Assembly (NCBI RefSeq): GCF_035083965.1
Contig: NC_089738.1
Location: forward strand, 12,488,734-12,552,733
DNA from: Branchiostoma lanceolatum
Lineage: Eukaryota; Chordata; Leptocardii; Amphioxiformes; Branchiostomatidae
Direction: 5' to 3'
DNA length: 64,000 bases
The notes below the pieces were generated by a model. It was not told where the DNA came from. It did not search any database and saw nothing but the letters and a program-made list of their open reading frames with translations. The translations under genes were made by a program, and so were the position numbers. Shown here piece after piece: positions 25,232-38,700 of the stretch (the first letter of the stretch is position 1; each line of letters begins with the position of its first letter).

Positions 25232-28200
25232 GTAAGTAACTTCTCAAGTTCAGCCCTAGCGACGTGGACAGATCGATCCTTCAAATCACTCCTGTTCAAC
25301 TCGGAAATCCTTTACCAACACACAAAGAAAATGCTACTTTTGTCAGTGTATTTTTTTTCCAAATATTTTCCCCGAATACACATCGAATTTTGAAACTTAT
25401 ACATGTTGTTTACATAAATATCATGCTAATCTGGCCCTGACCCAGTCCCACGCCCATCCTCCCGTGCATGTGTGTGGGTTTCACCCACATGTGGTTTGAA
25501 TATCACAGGAATGCCTCTAACCTACATTTGCAGAATCTGTGATTGCCGCATAAATCTTACAGCACTCCCTCCAATCTCGTTTGATTTGATCGTAAGAGTT
25601 GTAAATTTGAAGGTCAGAAACAGGACGTTTTGTTGTCTGAACCATTTCCAGGCCCTAGTATGAATTTACCTCCACGCTTATCAGTTGATAGTCTCTACCA
25701 GGCTCCTTGGGGTGCTGCAAAATACAAGACTAATTTGACAGAGGTTTAGCTGGCCTAAAAGTTACATATTCTGCCTTGGGTTGGCCAATTTCTTCTATTT
25801 TTGCAGCGACCTACAAAGTCTGTTAGAGGCTACATCACTGTACCACTGACAATGCCAGTAACTACAGATCATAAAGACTGTTTTAGGAAAAATAACAAAA
25901 TGGGTAATACATGAGTGAACGGCACGTTATTTACTTTTATTTTCTTTCATACATGTTTTGTTTGAAGTTTTCTCTTGTTGTCCTGCACCCCTTGTATTTC
26001 TTTCTGGAAAGAGTCCCTACAACACTTGAGCTCTAGCCCGTCTCAGCTGTCAGAGTTTTCTATGGCTACAGGGCAAGACGAAGAAACAGGGGTGACTCCT
26101 TGTGTTTCTAGACTAAATAGTTGCAGCATTGTCATGCGTTGTTTATGTCAACACAGTCCCTTGAAAGGAGGGTTTGGGAAAGCTGTACACATGAGCCCGT
26201 ACCCTTATACAGGATGACCAGAAATGCTAAGAAAACACTGCCACACACAGTGAGAACTCAGGAGTGCAGGGTTCGATTCCCAGTTTCATCACTTGTGTCT
26301 GTCATGTGGGTTTAGAAGGAAATGAAAGATGAGTCAGTGTTTGTGATTTGGAAGGAACGCCTTGAATTTTCAACATGCCTTGAACCCAATACACTTAGAG
26401 AGAAGAGTAGGGTGACCCAGTATGCTTGGCCAAATTGGGGACATAACAGACTCATGCCTTCTCTCCTGGTCACTCCATGAGACCATGACCAGAGATCAGG
26501 GACTAGAGACCAAAATTTTCAACATGCCAACTGCCCAGGAGTTTTTCTCCAGGGTGGGGCATAGCTAACATCCCACTGTGTCTAACACACCAAGGCCTGC
26601 TGCTTGTCAGCATGGTATTCCCACAAGCCTATTATTTCCCCATCTGAAGAATATTTAAGCTAGCTAAACAGACCCCCCAGAGCCATTCAATATTCCCCCT
26701 CTTTGTAGAATTCCTGAGTAAATAATAGGTTTTCCAGGACCACTTGGGGAATAATCACTATGCCTTCCAGGGTCTCTTCAGTGCATTTTTTTGTCAAGCA
26801 AATTTGAAAAGACTTTTCACTTTTTCTTTTCGTGATGTATTATTCGTTTGGTTGTTGGTTGTACTTGGTTACAGTGCCAGTTTTCTCACACCAGCTACCT
26901 GGGTTTGTTTGCTTGATCTCCGATGCAGTGAAAACCTTAAAGCTATCAGAAAACCAAGGAAACTACATGCGTAATTGGCAAAAAATGTTGACTGTCTTCT
27001 GCAACCGTGAAGAAGTATTTGTAGTTGTCACTTGTGTGTCATAACTGATGCAGACTTGGTGAGCAAGTGTCAGTAAAATTATCACATCAAAAAAGGAGCC
27101 TGCTTGATTTGCGATTGGAATGTTTGCAGTGTCCATACAGCACCAAGTTGTGTAGTTTGCACCTCTTTGTCGGCTATTCTATTATTCATTGTTCCAGCTG
27201 AGATGTGTGAAAATAGCCGCAATTCAGGGTATGAAAGAAAAGTGATGACAAAGGCTATTTGGAACAGTTCTTGTAAATCATGCAAGCTTTTATTATTTTA
27301 TATGCTCATGACAAGTCATGTCGACTTCAGAATGTTTGTTGTCGCTGAGATTGCTTTGCATACACAAATTTTGCATGTCCTTGACGGCAGGAAGGATATG
27401 TTTGCCCTCCAAATATTTCCATGTTAATGTCAAGCCTTGGTAGAATCAAGGAGGTATAAAATAAGCAAAAGAGAAGCAATTGAAGGAGGGAAAAGTTTCT
27501 TTCTACATGTATTTCTAAAAAGTTTGACTGTCCAGTATAAATAATACCTGTGTATTGTTGTAGGGGGATAGAAGGATGTCAAAAACGGCATACATGTACA
27601 TGTAGTAATAGTTCATCAAATTATCTGTGAAATGTGTGTAGTTTATAGTCTACTACCTGTTCATTTACAGTCTCAAGAATGCTTTCAGAAAGCTCATTTT
27701 GGCATGAAATCGTGGAGGATTTCAGCCCCACTGCCCCCATCCCTGTGTAGTCACCCATGATATTGTACTGATAAAGGTCAGAGCTAAATTGATCTCAAAG
27801 CAGATGCATCAGTTTGGCTTGTTTTGTGTGGCCGCTCCTGCATTTCCTTCCACGGAAAAAAACAGACCTTTTAGTTTAGAGAGAGATGCTATGCAGAGAA
27901 GGCCACAAAACACCCGCTGAATAACCCCTACAGCTACATTGGCATGAACGGGAATAAATGTATACACAGTCTATTATCAATACAGACTACTAGTTGAGAT
28001 ACCCACAGAGAGGAGAAATGCAGAAAAGGCCAAAAAAAAACACCACAAAATAGCCCAATCAATACATCTGCTTGGAGATAAAATCTAAATACTGTAACTC
28101 TCATTTCTGTCCACTCCTAGTTACCTACAACTAAATGTTTACAACTTTTGAGTGATGAGCCAGTTCACAAAAAAGTAAACATTTACACAAGGCAGACCAT

Positions 28201-28554
28201 TTTAGGTGTCATGCCCCCCTCCCGCTCATGTTACACCCACCATGCCCTGGAGGTGTCATGTTACACACAGGTAAATATATACCTTACCTGTCACACACTG
28301 GAACAACTTCCCAGATTGACAAGATATATATTTGTGTTAAGGAGGGAGAGACAGCCCCTTGAGGCGACTTGCATGTTTCTTGTGTTAGTTAAGGCTTCAA
28401 TAGATTTCAGTAGCTCCTTGGTAATAGCACAGAAAGAATACCTCCTTTTTACTCTTCAAGCATTTGATGTTGGTTGTAATGCAAGATTTTAACTAGATTA
28501 TGTTCCAACAATCTCTTTTGAGAAGTTCCTCAGTGTACGTTATTCAATAAGGTG

Positions 28555-28650
28555 TCAGAAAAGCCAGCTGGTCAGAAAACTGTACAATTGTCCACCCAAC
28601 ATCTGCTTGGAGATTACGCTTTCGGTAGAAATGCCATAGTGGCTGGCTTT
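28555..28650 (+). repeat. CTGCTTGGAGAT-family repeat with GTCAGAAAA words
   Basis: TCAGAAAAGCCAGCTGGTCA, AGAAAACTGT and ACATCTGCTTGGAGATTA occur in the same order at 53041-53104 and, without the first word, at 52855-52920. This shows one dispersed family whose end carries the CTCCAAGCAGAT motif. Confidence 0.55.
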
Positions 28651-29894
28651 TCAAGTATTCACGGCATGTTAAGGCAATTACAGGGGGAAATGCATTGCCA
28701 GGTTGCAAGTGCTACTGTAACACCATACTCATGTACGCCTTTCCACTTACTTGGATTAATGGTTCTTCTAGACTAATGTAATTATGCAACTGACAAATAG
28801 GATACCCATACAAAACTCCACCAACACAGCTCACAGAAAATCCCCCACTGGGATCAAAGAAGACATAGTCAGTTGGAGTTCTCTAAAATTACAAGTCCTT
28901 CAGATCTTTGAGGAGCGCTCCATACTGACATGTGCTTCAATCTTCCGTACAACCCTCCTTTGAAGCCTTGCCGCTAAATGATTACTTCTGCAGCCCCTCC
29001 ACAGCCTTATTACTCCACCACGGCAGTTAGGTAAAGATTTCTGATACATGTAATGGGAGAATTCCATTTATTTCTTAACGAAATTATCTACAACGGTCTG
29101 TTATTCATTCTTATCTTGCCGTATTAGGTAGACATGGCTTCGCTCTGGAGTAGATGTGATTTACCTTAAAAGGAGTTCTTGTGCACCCTAGTAGCTGATG
29201 TGGAATTCCCATTGATTAGTGGATGGCTTACCTTACGTAACCTCTTAGAAGAAAAATACAAAATGTAACAATTAGCTAGTATGTTCAGTTGGATGCCTGC
29301 ATGTTTATGGATTCGAATAACAGCTAACGAAATGTAGTAACTGATTTTACAGTTATGATTAGATGGTAAGACTTGAAGAACATGACTATTGATGGCAGAT
29401 CATCTTCATTACATAGTTGAATTTGCAATTTGCAGCTTGCAATTCAGTGCAGATATTGTCAAATTTGTACAATTTGTAAGAGGAAAATGAAACAATCACT
29501 ACTGAAATGAAGTCTGAAATGTTGGCATAACCCTTTTTTTATTGCTACCTGTGTATCACAATAACCCTCTACAAAAGGCTGTTACGATCATGAGCAATGT
29601 GCCCAGGCCAGCAGAGGCGTCCTCTGGTATCATGGCCATAAGAGAAGGTCAATTGACCCCATCTTAGTTGATCCTCTGCTATTCGTAGTTAATCCGGAGC
29701 CATTCGTTATCACAATCAGCCAGCACAATACGGGCCAATCCCCCTATATGTCAGTGCCAGGAGGGGTGAAATGTGCCGGGGAATCGTTATCTGTATCAGC
29801 GTTTTCATCTTGATCAAGGAGGTTCAAGGGCATGGGTGTTACCCTCCTGTAGTATACATGTAGGATGATAGCCTGAAGGTTAGCCTTGTTAGCT

Positions 29895-30010
29895 TTAGTT
29901 AATCTCCAAGCAGATGTTTGAAGGCAAAATCCTTACAGTTTTCCTAGGAAGGCTGTTTGTAACAAAAACGGGAAGCTAGAAAACATTATGATTTTTGCCT
30001 TCCAAAGTCT
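29895..30010 (+). repeat. MITE copy A (CTCCAAGCAGATG end, GAAGGCA arms)
   Basis: It starts ATCTCCAAGCAGATGTTTG, then GAAGGCAAAATC, TTTTC, GGAAGGCTGTTTGTAACAAA, GCTAGAAAACAT and ends in GCCTTCC. The GAAGGCAAAA and GCCTTC arms make a hairpin. It matches 38589-38695 along the whole length. Confidence 0.65.
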
Positions 30011-31785
30011 ACTTGGACTTATGAGCAATCATTGGGAGCGGACCAAAGGTACCAAGGCTTTCATCAAAGATAACTGAAGATTTTATGAATGGGTTGGCAT
30101 GATTTTTCCTTTGTGGTTAGATTCAAAGACTTAGTGCTTAGACTAATGTACATGCCAAAGTAATGTACAGACTTAGACACCATTAGTGATGCCAGTCATA
30201 TATCATCAAGGAAGCAAGGTATACATACATGTACTGCAACTACTGGCATAGTGTAATGCATACAACTTGAAATGTTGAACAGTGTTGTTATTGTCACTGA
30301 ATGATGTACAGATTTGTTGCTTTGTGACATGTACAATGTATTTATAACACTTAACAGTTCTAGAAGTACTCCCAAATGTTATACGATTTCATGCCTCCTT
30401 TTTTCCCGTGCAAACCATCACTCAAGCGCGCCCAGGTTTATTCTATTGTCCTGATTTACACTCACAATTTGCCATACTTTAGATAGGGTTGTAAACATCA
30501 GCTCTTGTACCATGTCTTATGAGAAAATACCCTTTAAAAGTATCCTCTTTGCATTGTACTTTACCTCTGTTTTATAGACTGGAGGGCTGACAACACATTT
30601 ATAGTCGGATTAAAGAGACGGGCGATACATTTAACTGTCACAGAGCTGCATTTGGACTAATAGGCAAATAGATCATTCTCTTTACTGCAAATGATGCGCG
30701 CATCCGATCGTGGAAGAGGAATCGGTCCTTTACGAGGATACATGGACTGGAGAAGGGGGAAATAAATCTGGATGAGTGGTCCTAAATTGGCTGGGTTTAA
30801 CTCCATTGGCTCGGCCAGGTTTGTTAGTACGCATTGTTTACAAGGTTTCGATACTCCTGGGGAGCAATTAGGGGAGGAAATATATGGATGGTTTAATCAG
30901 AAGGAATCTTCTCCAAGCTCAGGTATGAAGTGCAAAGGTTTATGAACTTGAATTGACAACCAAACCTTAGTATGTATTCAGAGTACTTTGGTAAAGCCCT
31001 TGAGTAGTGTATGTCTGAAATCTGAAAACTTCTTCTTTCAATGACGAGATCAAAGTGTTGCTTTGATGTTTTACAGAGGTGAAGTTCACTAATTAGGCAG
31101 TTGCCTCATCTCCTTTGGGGTCATGGAAAAGGCCAGATTCCCAGTCTCCTGCAGACAACAACATAACCCTCCTCTGATCTCCATCCCATTACTTAGAACA
31201 TAAGTGGGTTTCTTTCCAGACGTAATCCCAGATGAGTGAATCAACTTTGTAATTGGGAACTGGCAGAAGCATGTAGTTTTACCTTTGAGTGTTCCCCAAG
31301 AGAAACTCAAGAAGTTTGTCAGGTATACTTCAGTCATGGCTAGTGGGTCTCTTTGGGAACTGTGCCTGTCAAGCGCAACGGGATATGTCCCTGATGGAAG
31401 GGCGGCAGAGCTTTGATGGCCACAAATTTCCACACAATTTTATAAAAATGTTTATCGAGGGACCCTGTGTGCCTTTGTGGACATGACCTCCTGTGTTTGT
31501 GGATTTAAACTTGAAGGAAACATGTAGATAAAAGGATTTTAAAGCTCTCCCTGGAGAATGTGTTTGACAGGAACATATTGGTGATGCAAAGTTCGAGTAC
31601 TAGTAGTTCGGTGCTTTTTGCTCTGGCCTTGGAGAATGATACCCCTGGTAGCCTGCAGAGAAATAAATGCGCAGGTGTTACCACAACAAACTTGCAATAA
31701 GATGTGTGGAAAGTTTTTTCCTCGCTTCTTTAAAAGAATTTAAAAAAAAGCTCAAGTACCGGTAGTAGTAGGTTCAGTCTATTAT

Positions 31786-32569
31786 ACAGTAGAATCCGCT
31801 TAACTGCACCACCCATTTGTCAGCATTTTTGGTGCAATTATCCGGCTGGTGCAATTATGCGAAATGCCCAGCTGGACCGCACCACCATGGGCGAGGGGGT
31901 GTATTGTTAGTCAGAAACACTAGCATAAAGAAAACAGACGAAATTATTCAGTTATTAACTTTATTTATTGACCCTTTGCTGAAAATAAAGAAATGACTAC
32001 GAACCTGTTTTGATTTTGCATTCTTTCATTTTTCCATGCGATCTACCGCATTACAACACACGTGATGTTACAGGGGAGGCATTCTGAAACATCGTCATAC
32101 CAGTCATGGGATAACAGTTTCTGTGTTACATTACGTAGAGTGCAGTTGTCGATTTACGTAAATCATGTACCGTCATGAAACTAGGAATTGAAACTAAAAC
32201 TTGGTTACTGATTACGGATGACCCGCCCGGGACCTCCCATACGATTCCTATCAACGCAACTGTCAATGGAGACCGCCTTCTTTTGTTACTCAAAACAGTT
32301 TTAAACATATTGGCGGTATTGGGCCTTTACACCGGCGGGTATCGGCTCATTTGTACCGCGTTTGTCGATTTTAGCGCACCTTTTCAGTTAACTTGTCGAG
32401 GATTTTTGAAAGAAATTGGTGCAGTTATCCGGCATTGGTGACCATGCGCGGTGCAGATATGCGGAGTCACTAACAATGCAGTGAATGGGAACCGGTTTTG
32501 GATATTGGGATTCGGTGCAATTAAACGGAAGGTGCGTTTATCCGAGGTGCAATTAAGTGGCTTCGTCTG
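31786..32569. mobile_element. Pogo/Tigger-like non-autonomous element
   Basis: The left end CAGTAGAATCCGCTTAACTG and the complement of the right end (CAGACGAAGCCACTTAATTG) match at about 15 of 20 positions, and TA lies just outside each end. Repeated GGTGCAATTATCCGG-type words near both termini extend the inverted repeats. These features recall pogo/Tigger elements. It is 784 bp long. An 88-codon ORF inside (32175-32441) has no recognisable transposase domain, so the copy is non-autonomous or decayed. Confidence 0.7.
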
Positions 32570-34930
32570 TATAATGATTAATGTCAAATTTATATAATGA
32601 TCATATGCAAAGCACCAACCAAGTGTTGAAAGCTGTATCTCAAAAGAGTCCATTTAAGACAATTATACGTTAAAAGTTTGAACTACTTATAAATTCAGCA
32701 TTTGGGTAGAGCCTTTGTTTCATATACACAGATGACAAGGTAACGTTCATGTTTACACTATCCTTTATAACAGTTTATACCTCAGGCCAGGTTGTGTTGT
32801 GCCATCTAGAGGAGTTTGACTTTTTGCCAACCCCCCTAACCCTCCAGCAGGGGGTTATTGTACTCATGAGGTGAAAGACCTGCTACAGTTTTTGCGACTC
32901 AAAGATGGGCACTCAAACGTGCAAAAACAGTGAAGGCTTAGGTTCCTTCTTGTTTGTTCCTTTGACATTATACGCTCGTTATTGTATACTGTACACCCAC
33001 TGAATAGTGAATAATGTTAATTCGCATGTTTGTTTTATAGTTTTGTCTTGATTGAAAACTTTCAAGTGCTAGAAACTAACCGGAAGCTTTTCAAACTACA
33101 GATTGATTCTACTTCTACACAATCTTGCTACTCATTGTACTTGAGATCCACTGCATCCAGTTTCAGTAAGTTTCAGAAAGGTTCATGAGTCGCCACACAC
33201 TTAAGAGCGTCATGAAAAAAGTCCTGCGCCAGAGATGGTCACCTTTCTGGCTGTTTGACAGGTGTTTACATCTTGTTCCACTTTCTACACACCTGGTTCA
33301 TTGTCGCTGTAACAATAGACGTGTTTGTTATTACTACAACAACATCATTTGCTTTGGCGAATGCTAATCTTGCCTAATGGAAGGTCGACATTGGCCAATG
33401 GCGAGAAAGGGTAGCTATCCCGCTATTTATCCCAAAACAGAAGACGAAAATCGGATACCTTAAGCGAAGGGTGGTCTAATCTTGGTATCCTTCAGGAACT
33501 TGTGTTACGTAAAAGGAATAGGAGAGACAATAGTGAATAGGAGCATTCACAGTTTGACTCTGGCTAAAGCCTGTTTGGAAAAAGTTTTGGCAATGAGAAA
33601 AAACAAGACAAGCCTTTGAGAAGGTCAAGACAGCATCTTTTCATAGGCAAAATTTTGAGTGTTTCATCCTGATATGAAAAAAACCTCCAGCTTTGCCACA
33701 TTGCTGGTACTATTTCATCAACTTTCACAGAACACACAAGAGGCTTTTCAGATTCACTGAGGTGTGTTTAGATGCAAACCTTGAAACTCAATTAGGCCCT
33801 GGCATAACAGGTTTCAATTTCCTACTACACCTATGCCTCACACTTGAGCGGATTCAGGCTGGGCTGGAGACTTAGATTTACCTGAGATCAGGTGGACACT
33901 AGATCCACCTCGTTAGACCACAGACAGAGCTCCTATTTACACATTCGTCAACTTCCAGCCTTGTACAATTATAGATGAGTCTATGTCATCAATACCTTTG
34001 AACAAATAAACTACCCGGTATTGTGGACAAGACCAGTCATTAGCGGGTCAGTACTCCTCAGCATTACTTGCTGACCAGTGGTTTGATTGAACTTTCAGTC
34101 CAGTTTATTACTGTAAATCTTTAAATGTTTGCAGTTGTTTTATTTTCATGGTTTTCAAAATCATGACATTGATAGTGATACTGCAAATATATGTTTCCAT
34201 TGTTTTACAGAATTGTTCCAACAGTGGACTAAAAAACTTCATCTTCCTCTAATTTTTTTTTTTTGCTCTTCCTCTTGGAGGAAGATGTTTGACTTAGTCC
34301 GGGCAACCCGCCGGACATGATGATGATGATCATGATGGATTAAAAACCTGCAAAAATCCTCCTTTCCCCCCTTCTAACATGAAATAAAGTCCCCTCAGAA
34401 ATTAAAGGACTCTACTGTACAGTAATTCACTGTGGCACAGTAACTTACTGTACTTCGATTTTTTTGAGAGCTGCTACCCAAATTCTTCTGGGAGAAAAGA
34501 TGGAAGAGATTCCTGGCATGCTACTACATTCTAGACTGACATTTCTGAGTACCTCTGACATATTTGCTCCCCACAAACTGCCAATCTTTTATCATTCCTC
34601 TGTTCCAGGGTGTTATGTTCCGTTTGGCCTGTCAGCTCAAACTCTTTCTCCACTTGCATCTGCTTACTGTAAATAGTTTTTGTCTTCTGGTCCATTAGGT
34701 AAGGTCAGTTGGAGGGTAGGAAGAACACCATCTCCCCATGTCTGTCTCTTGTCTTACCACCAGAGCAACCTGTCAAAAGACAAACACAAAAGACAGAAGT
34801 AACATCACAGGGGAAAAGAACTAGGGGATGGAATAAGAGAGAGAGAGAGAGAGCCTGTGTCTAATATCTTAGAGCACCACAACAGACTGTCAAAAGAAAG
34901 ACAAAGGACAGAATTGCAAAGAAAAAGAAA

Positions 34931-35084
34931 GTATTAGTTGAGCAGGTCAACTTGACCTCTTGAGGAGGGGGTCTCTGATTAGGGGGAGTATCGCTGGCAG
35001 ACAGCCAAGGCCTCATCAGGCCACAGATAAAACTTTGTAGTGGATTTGACAGCGTTCAGTGTCACTCTGCTTGTAACTTGTACA
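34931..35084 (+). repeat. 154-bp direct duplication, left copy
   Basis: It starts GTATTAGTTGAGCAGGTCAA and ends CTTGTAACTTGTACA. The right copy at 35511-35664 has the same length and differs at roughly a dozen positions with no net gap. The copies are 580 bp apart. Equal length and high identity suggest a recent local duplication, although a dispersed repeat is possible. Confidence 0.85.
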
Positions 35085-35510
35085 ATAGCAACTTGCATGG
35101 CAAAGGAAAGGAAAAACTTTTCATATTCTGTCTCCTCTTCCACCCAGTGAGTCAGGTCTCCTCTTGGAGCTCTCTTGTCATGTGACTGATGATGTTGACT
35201 GTCACGTGACAACAGACAGCACAGCTAGGCTTATAGTGACTTTATACAGGCTTGAGAAAGTGAAGGCTGGAGTCCTCTATCCCTATGCTATGTTGTGATT
35301 GAATCACCTCCATCACACCCCTTGCAAACCAGTCCAAATCCTGATCCAGCACATTTACGCTGCCACAGTCATCTTGTGACTCTTCTTACTGACATGTTCC
35401 ACCACAGGTCATGATGCACAACTCGGCCTACTGACTGTGTTCCTGTAGGCTGCATACTGTATGCATACCAAATGCATTCTGCATTAAGATAACTATATGA
35501 TATCTGTCTT

Positions 35511-35664
35511 GTATTAGTTGAGCAGGTCAACTTGACCTGTTGGGGAGCCGGGATCTGATTAGGGGGAGAATCGCTGGCAGACAGCCAAGGCCTCATCAGG
35601 CCACAGAAGAAACTTTGTAGTGGATTTGACAGCTTTCAGTGTCACTCTGCTTGTAACTTGTACA
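35511..35664 (+). repeat. 154-bp direct duplication, right copy
   Basis: The partner of 34931-35084. It keeps GCTGGCAGACAGCCAAGGCC and TCATCAGGCCACAGA unchanged. Sequence on either side differs between the copies. Confidence 0.85.
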
Positions 35665-35834
35665 GCCTACCACAGTGTATTAGCAGTGCATGGCAATTGA
35701 AGATAACAGTACACAGAGGAAAACTAGCACAACATGACTCAAGACAATTGCAAATCAAGCATCAGTATGCATTTGTTCTTTCGGATTGAGATCTTAAGTC
35801 CCCATATATGGGGGAGCTTTGGATATTAGCCTTG

Positions 35835-36000
35835 GGCGTCAAATCTTTGCATGTAAAAGAACCCAACACACTTATCAAGATTTAGAAGAATAAAGATACC
35901 AGGTGACCTGGAGTGTATTTGGCTGAAAATAGGAGCTGTAGCAAGGCCACATGGCACTACTACTGGTACTAGCTATCGGAAAAGTATCATGCTTCACTTC
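35835..36000. repeat. Interspersed repeat (AAAGAACCCA.CACACTTATC family)
   Basis: GTAAAAGAACCCAACACACT followed by GAATAAAG, then a GCTGTAGC..CACATGGC region, matches in order the blocks at about 47605-47720 and 58918-59055. A partial copy (AGAGTAGGGTGACCCAGTAT) lies at 26403. The boundaries are approximate and the class unknown, possibly a SINE body. Confidence 0.5.
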
Positions 36001-37089
36001 ATTCTGGACGCTGTACGATGTGACATGTTTGGCTGTTCTCTTTGGAAGCTTTGATGTCAAGACCTCTCAGACCAAGTTGTCTGACCTTGCGGCAGTATGA
36101 CAATGAAAGTATATTGAGGGCAACCTTGTGGCCGCCGCTCTTTGCAGCTGAATCATTTCTAGTTGACAGACTGAAGTTTTTGTCAGGCGGGTGTGGAGAG
36201 AAAAATGTGCAGTGGCATGTCAAGTTGCAGCCGAGAGTTTTTGACCTTGGCTATCAAGTTGTTCCAAACATCAGCTGACTACAAAGTACAGACATATCCT
36301 ACATAGAAACCTCACTCCCTATGCCTATAGATTAGTTTCATCAGGTATATACTGTAATTCTTGTTTCTTTCACTGTAACTTTATGTTCACTGTTTTCACG
36401 GTCACCTCTGAACCGTGAACTTATCATCACCATAAAAAAACGTTCGTAATTATTCATTATTCCTTCACACATCCGTTCTGTAAATCACTTGGCACCACCG
36501 TGAAGTTAAAGTTCAGTGAAAATGTCAATTTTCCTTACATCGTGAAATTTAGCTACCGAGAAGATAAAGTGAATTACAGTATTGAGTTCTTATTGACACA
36601 ACGGCAAGAAATTTGCCGACATTTTGGTTAACTCCCCGGCTTCATTCCTACTGGCATAATGGACCCTTTGGGGTTCAACACACAGCCAGTTGTGCAGCAA
36701 ACAACTCAATATGCCCTCACTCCCTATGACTATGACATCGATGTGGCATCAGTTCTCCATAGCAGTTGTCAAGAGCAACTAGCGTATAAAAGGGCTTGCC
36801 AGTAGGAATATATGATTCATGTGCCATTTACAGGGGTTACTGACCTGAAGGGAGGGATCGGTGTCTCATTCTAACATGAAAGACTTTTGCTACCAGGCAT
36901 TTTGTTCACTTGACTGGCTGTAAATCATGCCGTACAACAAGCGTAGTATGCAGAATTTAGATGTTCTGAAGAAGATGTTTGGGCTGCACCGTATGCCTTT
37001 CAGGCTAGTGAACTGATTAGTTTCCATGCCAGTAGAAGCTATATATGATGCAGGTGCATTAACTTGATTCAAGGCCTGATGTGGAAATG

Positions 37090-37275
37090 GGGTGGGGAAT
37101 CAAGAGGTTACTGGTTTGATTCCTGGCCAGATATTGTGCCCTTGGGAAAGGCACTTTGCATGGCTATCCTCACCCCGCCCAGGTGTAAATGGGTGTCTAC
37201 CGGTATGTTCAGTTAGGGAGGTAAAAGGGTGAATGTGTTGCAAGGAGAGGGATGGGCTCTACCTCCTAATGCTGA
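37090..37275 (+). repeat. SINE copy (uninterrupted)
   Basis: ATCAAGAGGT, GGTTTGATTCCTGG (B-box-like), GGAAAGGCACTTTGCA, CACC..GCCCAGGTGTAAATG and GAGAGGGATGGGCTC appear in the same order as in 44754-45060. The 5' A-box part seems truncated. This copy shows the filled-in order of the SINE where the other is split by a MITE. Confidence 0.65.
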
Positions 37276-38579
37276 CCCAAAAACACAGTGGATTGAAAAT
37301 CCACTGCCTCTATCATATCAGGGGTGTACGGGGGTCTGCTCCCAGAGAAAAATGTTAAAATTAAAACTTCTGAATTGCATTTCCTGTGTTTTTGAGAGGA
37401 TTTCAAAGAAAAAAATCAAAGACAAAGTGAGCAGTTCTTCTAGGATTCCAGCCCCGCTGGTAAAAAAAAATCTTGGACATTAAAAAGTGGACCTTCAGAA
37501 CCCCCTGGCTACGGGCATGTCTATGGGCTCAAAAAGCTATAGGACCTTTACCTTTTTTGTACCTAGAAGCTGTGACAAGTTTTGTGCAAACTGTGCCTGT
37601 GTCCTTGAGTTTTCCAGTGAGTTACCTACACAGGAGTGGTCCTGCACAAGTTTCTGTGTCTAAGGAAAAGAAACCCTCCCATTACAACTTGTCAAGAGGT
37701 CTGTAAGTGTTTCTAGCTGGAGGTGTTTACTAACTGGATGCACCTGGTTGCTATGGAGACAAGGAAACCTTATTCCTCAGCCAGGTAACAGCGACCAGGT
37801 GTTACAGATGTGTGTGGTTCTACAGGTGGGAGGTCTAGGGGATTTGAGGACCCACATGTCGAGGTGGTCTTGCAGAAAAAGTGTATGACAGAAAAACCTT
37901 CAGTTGCTGTAGAAGAGGTCGCTGCATGTGTGAACATCGAGAATTTGCAGTTGGTCATCATGGATCTTATTAAACAGCTGTAAAACTTTTTTTTAGTTTG
38001 TCCAAGAACAGAGAGAGATATTAGTCTTGGACTGATGCATGATAACTAAATGAAGTGTTCAAATTCATGACACTGTGATTACGCCTTTCCAGTGCATTTC
38101 TAATGTACAACAGAATCGTTTCAACTACGAACTTAACACACCGCAAAAACCTCCTTTCCCCTGCTTTTGCAAAATTGAGTCCCGGAACTAAATGAATTAG
38201 CTGTAATTCTGTACTACAAAGTACAAGTGACCTCAATCCTGCAGACATCCAGAGATCGAAGCTGCATGTATATATATACGGTGAACCCATTTTGTAACTC
38301 TTTACATGACTAGTGGTCCAAATAATGAACACTAACCCCCCTAGGGCACCAAAAAAGAACGAGCAGCAAGCAGACAAAGGCTGCCATGCACCAGGAAACA
38401 TGGAGGTGCTTTAACGAAGCCGTCTTCATCCCACGCATTGTGTGGCTGAAATGGATGAGGAAATAATTAGGTGGCTGCATAATTAATCAGGTTTACCCTT
38501 TTCTGATCCATTACTCTCATTGTGGGCGTGTCCCATGTGACTCTCTGTTGCAGCATTACTGCCAGACTTGACTGTAGAG

Positions 38580-38700
38580 GGCATTTTGATCTCCAAGCAG
38601 ATGTTGGAAGGCACAATCATCATGTTTTCTAGCTCGTAGGGAGGCTATTTGTAACAAAAATGGGGAGCTAGAAAATGTTAGTTTGGCCTTCTAAAATCTT
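38580..38700 (+). repeat. MITE copy B (CTCCAAGCAGATG end, GAAGGCA arms)
   Basis: ATCTCCAAGCAGATGTTGG, GAAGGCACAATC, TTTTCTAGCTC, GGAGGCTATTTGTAACAAA, GAGCTAGAAAATG and GGCCTTC follow in the same order as in 29895-30010. Confidence 0.65.

Noticed and set aside
24816..25299. Long ORFs in other frames and on the minus strand over LHFPL6-like exon 1 (up to 155 codons)
   Set aside because: Shadows of a GC-rich real exon. Only the 24847 frame gives the LHFPL motifs.
26260..26290. B-box-like GGGTTCGATTCCC
   Set aside because: No cloverleaf around it. Treated as SINE debris.
32175..32441. 88-codon ORF inside the pogo-like element as a transposase
   Set aside because: No DDE or helix-turn-helix pattern can be seen; too short and unlike known transposases.
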